DNA of 64,000 nt from Protula sp. h YS-2021 (Eukaryota > Annelida > Polychaeta > Sabellida > Serpulidae), in NCBI GenBank assembly GCA_949752745.1, contig OX457026.1, positions 73,968,742 to 74,032,741 on the forward strand, given 5' to 3'. Below the pieces are notes generated by a model. That model made no database searches, was not told the DNA's origin, and saw only the letters and a program-made list of their open reading frames with translations. How positions within the stretch are numbered: the stretch's first letter is position 1; every line of letters begins with the position of its first letter. Shown here one piece after another: positions 61,381 through 64,000 of the stretch. Made by a program: the position numbers and the translations under genes.

Positions 61381-62568
61381 CTGCAATCAAACACAAACCC
61401 TATTAACGCTGGTACTCCTCGCTTCATATGTTTCAATTAGGCATTGTTCGTTGCTACTGGTGAACTTGCTTTAATATCAAGTTGGAATATTGAAAATATT
61501 CCACGACAAGCCCTATACGTTACAGGATTAAATAAATTGAATTACTCAATGCCTGGAACTGGATTCTGAAAATTATGTGCATTTCGTTAAATCTTTTAAA
61601 CTTTTTGGCGCGGTGGGGCTAGGGGATATTTTGCAGAAAACAAGATATTAAGCTTCACGCAAGCCATAAAAATCTTGGGACACATCACTTCACACATTTC
61701 AAGCAAGATCACTGTTCTTATTAATATTATCACTGACTTTTTTTTCAAATTCCTCAATTGCCAAACCGCCATGTTATCAGCTGAAGCTTTTCCGGGAATT
61801 CTTCACGAGATTCACGTTAAAAATGCTTTACTTTGAGAACAAGAACAAAACTGAAACACCACCACAGCGTAAAAATAACAAATGGACCGGATGTGGCCAA
61901 CGAACAGTCAACAACATCTACCCTTAAATCGGGCACAAAAAGATCACTTGTCAAGTGATACGACAGATCATGTCACGCATTATCTTCAATATGCGCCAAT
62001 CACTCGAAACAAGACAACGATTTTGTTCGAGATGGGTAAAGATATACCTAACACCTCATTATTATCTTCTAACAACGGCAGTTAAGCATCTGTAAGTGTC
62101 TCTCCTTTGTATAGTTAACACTTTTACCTATGTTTTGAAAGGAACCACTGCCCTACGCGATCGAGGAGGTAAAATATCCCGAACCTAGTTTTAACGACAC
62201 GTTCACCGCCCCTCCCCCTTCCAACCGTCTTCGCTGGTAGCAACTGAATAATATGATAATGGCCCTAACACGACATCTGTAGAGCTTTTGTGCCCATTTA
62301 CCCCATACTACGCGCTGCGTCCATTGTGAAAAAAAGTACAAGTTCGCAATGTTATCGCTGACCATCGCAAACGCTTGAAGTACTTACACTATATATATGT
62401 GTGAACACGTTACGCGGACCACAGTTAACAAACAAATTTCTTAGTTCAGCCCTCAAAGGTTGGTGTAAGTTTCTGTAGGGCAGTTAAAGGAAACACTGAA
62501 ATGAAGAATGATGATGCAGTAATTTGTTTAAAGAAAACGAGTCAATCAGTGTTGTGTTTGTTTCTTAC
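61381..62568. other. E-protein intron 1
   Basis: 1188 bp between the two AD1 exons. No repeat recognised. Confidence 0.85.
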
Positions 62569-62652
62569 CGCACTGAAATCTAATAAGTCGCTTAGTTCCT
62601 TGTCTGTGCTTGGAATATTCATGGTTGGTCTCCCTAAGGGGACAGTTCAAAC
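62569..62652 (-). CDS. TCF4-like: E protein (class I bHLH factor), exon with start codon and AD1 core
   Basis: Coding is 62622-62569; 62652-62623 is 5' UTR. Seen: a strong acceptor (TTCTCTCTGCAG) before 62652, an in-frame TGA nine codons before the ATG, 18 codons reading MNIPSTDKELSDLLDFSA, and donor GTAAG after 62569 (phase 0). Known: TDKELSDLLDFS is the near-invariant N-terminus of metazoan E proteins (TCF3/TCF4/TCF12, daughterless). It forms activation domain 1, whose LDFS helix recruits p300/CBP and SAGA and is the target of ETO-type repressors. E proteins are nuclear factors that heterodimerise with tissue-specific bHLH proteins on CANNTG sites. Because the exon has its own acceptor, at least one non-coding 5' exon must lie further right. 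I infer a TCF4/12/da orthologue and cannot separate these, since most invertebrates have one E-protein gene. Confidence 0.94.
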
Positions 62653-64000
62653 CTGCAGAGAGAAGAAAGCGAAAAAAAAAGACACATTAAACACAGTGCC
62701 ATTTTCAATGCAACATTTAATTCATAACGCTCGACACCGGGTCACGTCCCTGCAGTGACGTCAAGTCTCCCTATTCCCGACGACTACTCCTCCGAGATGT
62801 GTCGCCATTCATATTTAATGTGGTGATTTGAAGAAAGTGGAGAGCAGTTCACAAGAAAACACACTTGTCTCAAAACTAGAGAATCCATCATATCTTGTGA
62901 CAGAATAATTCAAACAAAAGATAACCGCGACAAATCTTCATCTGGGCAGGAAACACAGCAGGCAATTTTTTTCAATGTCTATTTACCTCAGAAGTTATAT
63001 TTAAAACTTCAACATCGCTTGATTCTGTATAAGACTTAACAAAATGCAACAGGGGAAGCGTCGATATCAATACTGGTCGGATCAAAAGTGGAAAAAATAT
63101 TCGATGTGCGACTGTATATTTTGTGCTACATAATTGTTCGTGTTAACGCCATTTGCAAAGTCTTCGAGGCCTTTACGCGATTCTTCTGGTTCTCTTAACA
63201 ACAAACGAGAAGACTTGAAATATTTTAAAAACCTATGCAATTTTTCCAAACCACAGAGTGAACGCTATAAAATACTTTACACTTTTTTGTTTTCGATATC
63301 TTCTCCACGTCTGCTTGACTTCGATTTACAAAATCCTGCTGAAAATGACACTTAATTTTGGTGGATTTAATGAACATATTACGAGCATCTCCGACATGCA
63401 ATCACTGCACAAAATGCCACAACCCCTCACCAAAGAATCTCTTGAGTAGTACCAATAAATAAAGGTTTCAGGATTGGCCAGTTTCTTCCTAGTTTTTTTT
63501 TTTTTTACTTCATTCCCTTCCATTTAGGGAAGAAATCCAAAAAGTTTCCACACAATAATTTAATGAAGTATTTTAGTGCTTGAAGCACTGAAGTTTTACA
63601 CCTTAGAGAAGAAAATAATTCGTTCTCGTGTACTCGCTAATCCCTGAAGCTAAACTAAAATAGAGACCACAACGGGTCTTAATATACAAGCCAGTGTTCA
63701 ATGTCCCGATGTCAACTTTGTTCGGTTAGTCCTCGCCCATGAATGGACGCTAGATAAAGTCCACTACAATGTTTTTCGCGAGCTGTCTGTTGGGCTGCTC
63801 AACACGATTTAAACCAGAGTTTTTATCTGGATCTGGAATATGCTCGCTGCGAACATGTTATACTGTATGCTTTATAATATGAGTCTGGAAGACGGTCATC
63901 ACACACAGGTCTTACTCTACGCCCATTTCATATAGGTCTGAAAAATGTTTAATAAAAAAAAAAGATAAAAACTCAGAAACTCAGCATGTAAACATCACAG
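62653..64000. other. E-protein 5' intron or upstream region
   Basis: The acceptor at 62653 shows that transcription starts further right. Donor-like sites at about 62987 (CTGAG|GTAAAT) and 63915 (TAGA|GTAAGA) are possible 5' UTR exon ends but cannot be confirmed. No TATA/initiator pair was recognised. Confidence 0.45.
62756..62763. promoter_or_regulatory. Perfect CRE palindrome TGACGTCA
   Basis: Canonical CREB/ATF site 104 bp upstream of the start-codon exon, next to a CACGT core. Its setting (5' intron or promoter) depends on where the first exon lies. Motif match only. Confidence 0.3.

Noticed and set aside
63880..64000. Possible 22 bp 5' UTR exon (TTTTTCAG ... TAGA|GTAAGA)
   Set aside because: Acceptor and donor both present but so short a non-coding exon cannot be supported from sequence alone.

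Overview
The window is animal nuclear DNA, AT-rich, with no bacterial-style gene packing. The only gene I can support is on the minus strand: the 5' (N-terminal) part of a class I bHLH 'E protein' (the TCF3/TCF4/TCF12/daughterless family). Its introns fill almost the whole window. The repeat content (short tandem cores ending in GACGGACA-type tracts and a hairpin, many poly-G runs, TGACCTTGACC repeats) suggests a marine invertebrate, most likely a lophotrochozoan such as a mollusc. That taxonomic guess is inference.

Gene layout, in transcription order (right to left): exon with start codon 62652-62569; exon 61380-61281; large Pro/Ser exon 25885-25415; small exon 13989-13940; exon 4183-4096; exon 3533-3466. 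All splice phases agree (0, 1, 1, 0, 1, 0), giving about 277 continuous residues. The diagnostic pieces are the activation domain 1 motif (TDKELSDLLDFSAMF) at the N-terminus, a SPxxxKPGSxYY block, and a basic nuclear-localisation block. The bHLH domain would lie beyond base 1 and is not in the window. Introns are about 1.2, 35.4, 11.4, 9.8 and 0.56 kb.

Repeats dominate the introns. 5.1-9.1 kb: a 44-48 bp KpnI-site array interrupted by two composite elements. 16.3-16.9 kb: two small elements of the same type. 27.3-31.6 kb: three more, including a ten-unit 139 bp array. 31.7-33.0 kb: a G-rich foldback element with a 9 bp target duplication next to a 520 bp element. 33.5-37.1 kb: a diverged reverse copy of the 139 bp array, then a second, reversed copy of the 7.8-9.1 kb element carrying a hAT-like insertion. 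40.2-44.0 kb: a broken LINE reverse transcriptase fragment, an AT-rich element and two head-to-tail 520 bp elements. 47.5-48.2 kb: another hairpin-tailed array. 55.0-56.1 kb: an AT-rich inverted-repeat cluster ending in (TA)n.

The most interesting signal is that at least eight otherwise unrelated elements share one plan: variable tandem core, purine-rich GACGGACA-like tract, 3' hairpin, then A-rich flank. Five of them also start with ACAAGC. This resembles Helentron-type (rolling-circle) non-autonomous elements. Stem sequences differ between copies while pairing is kept.
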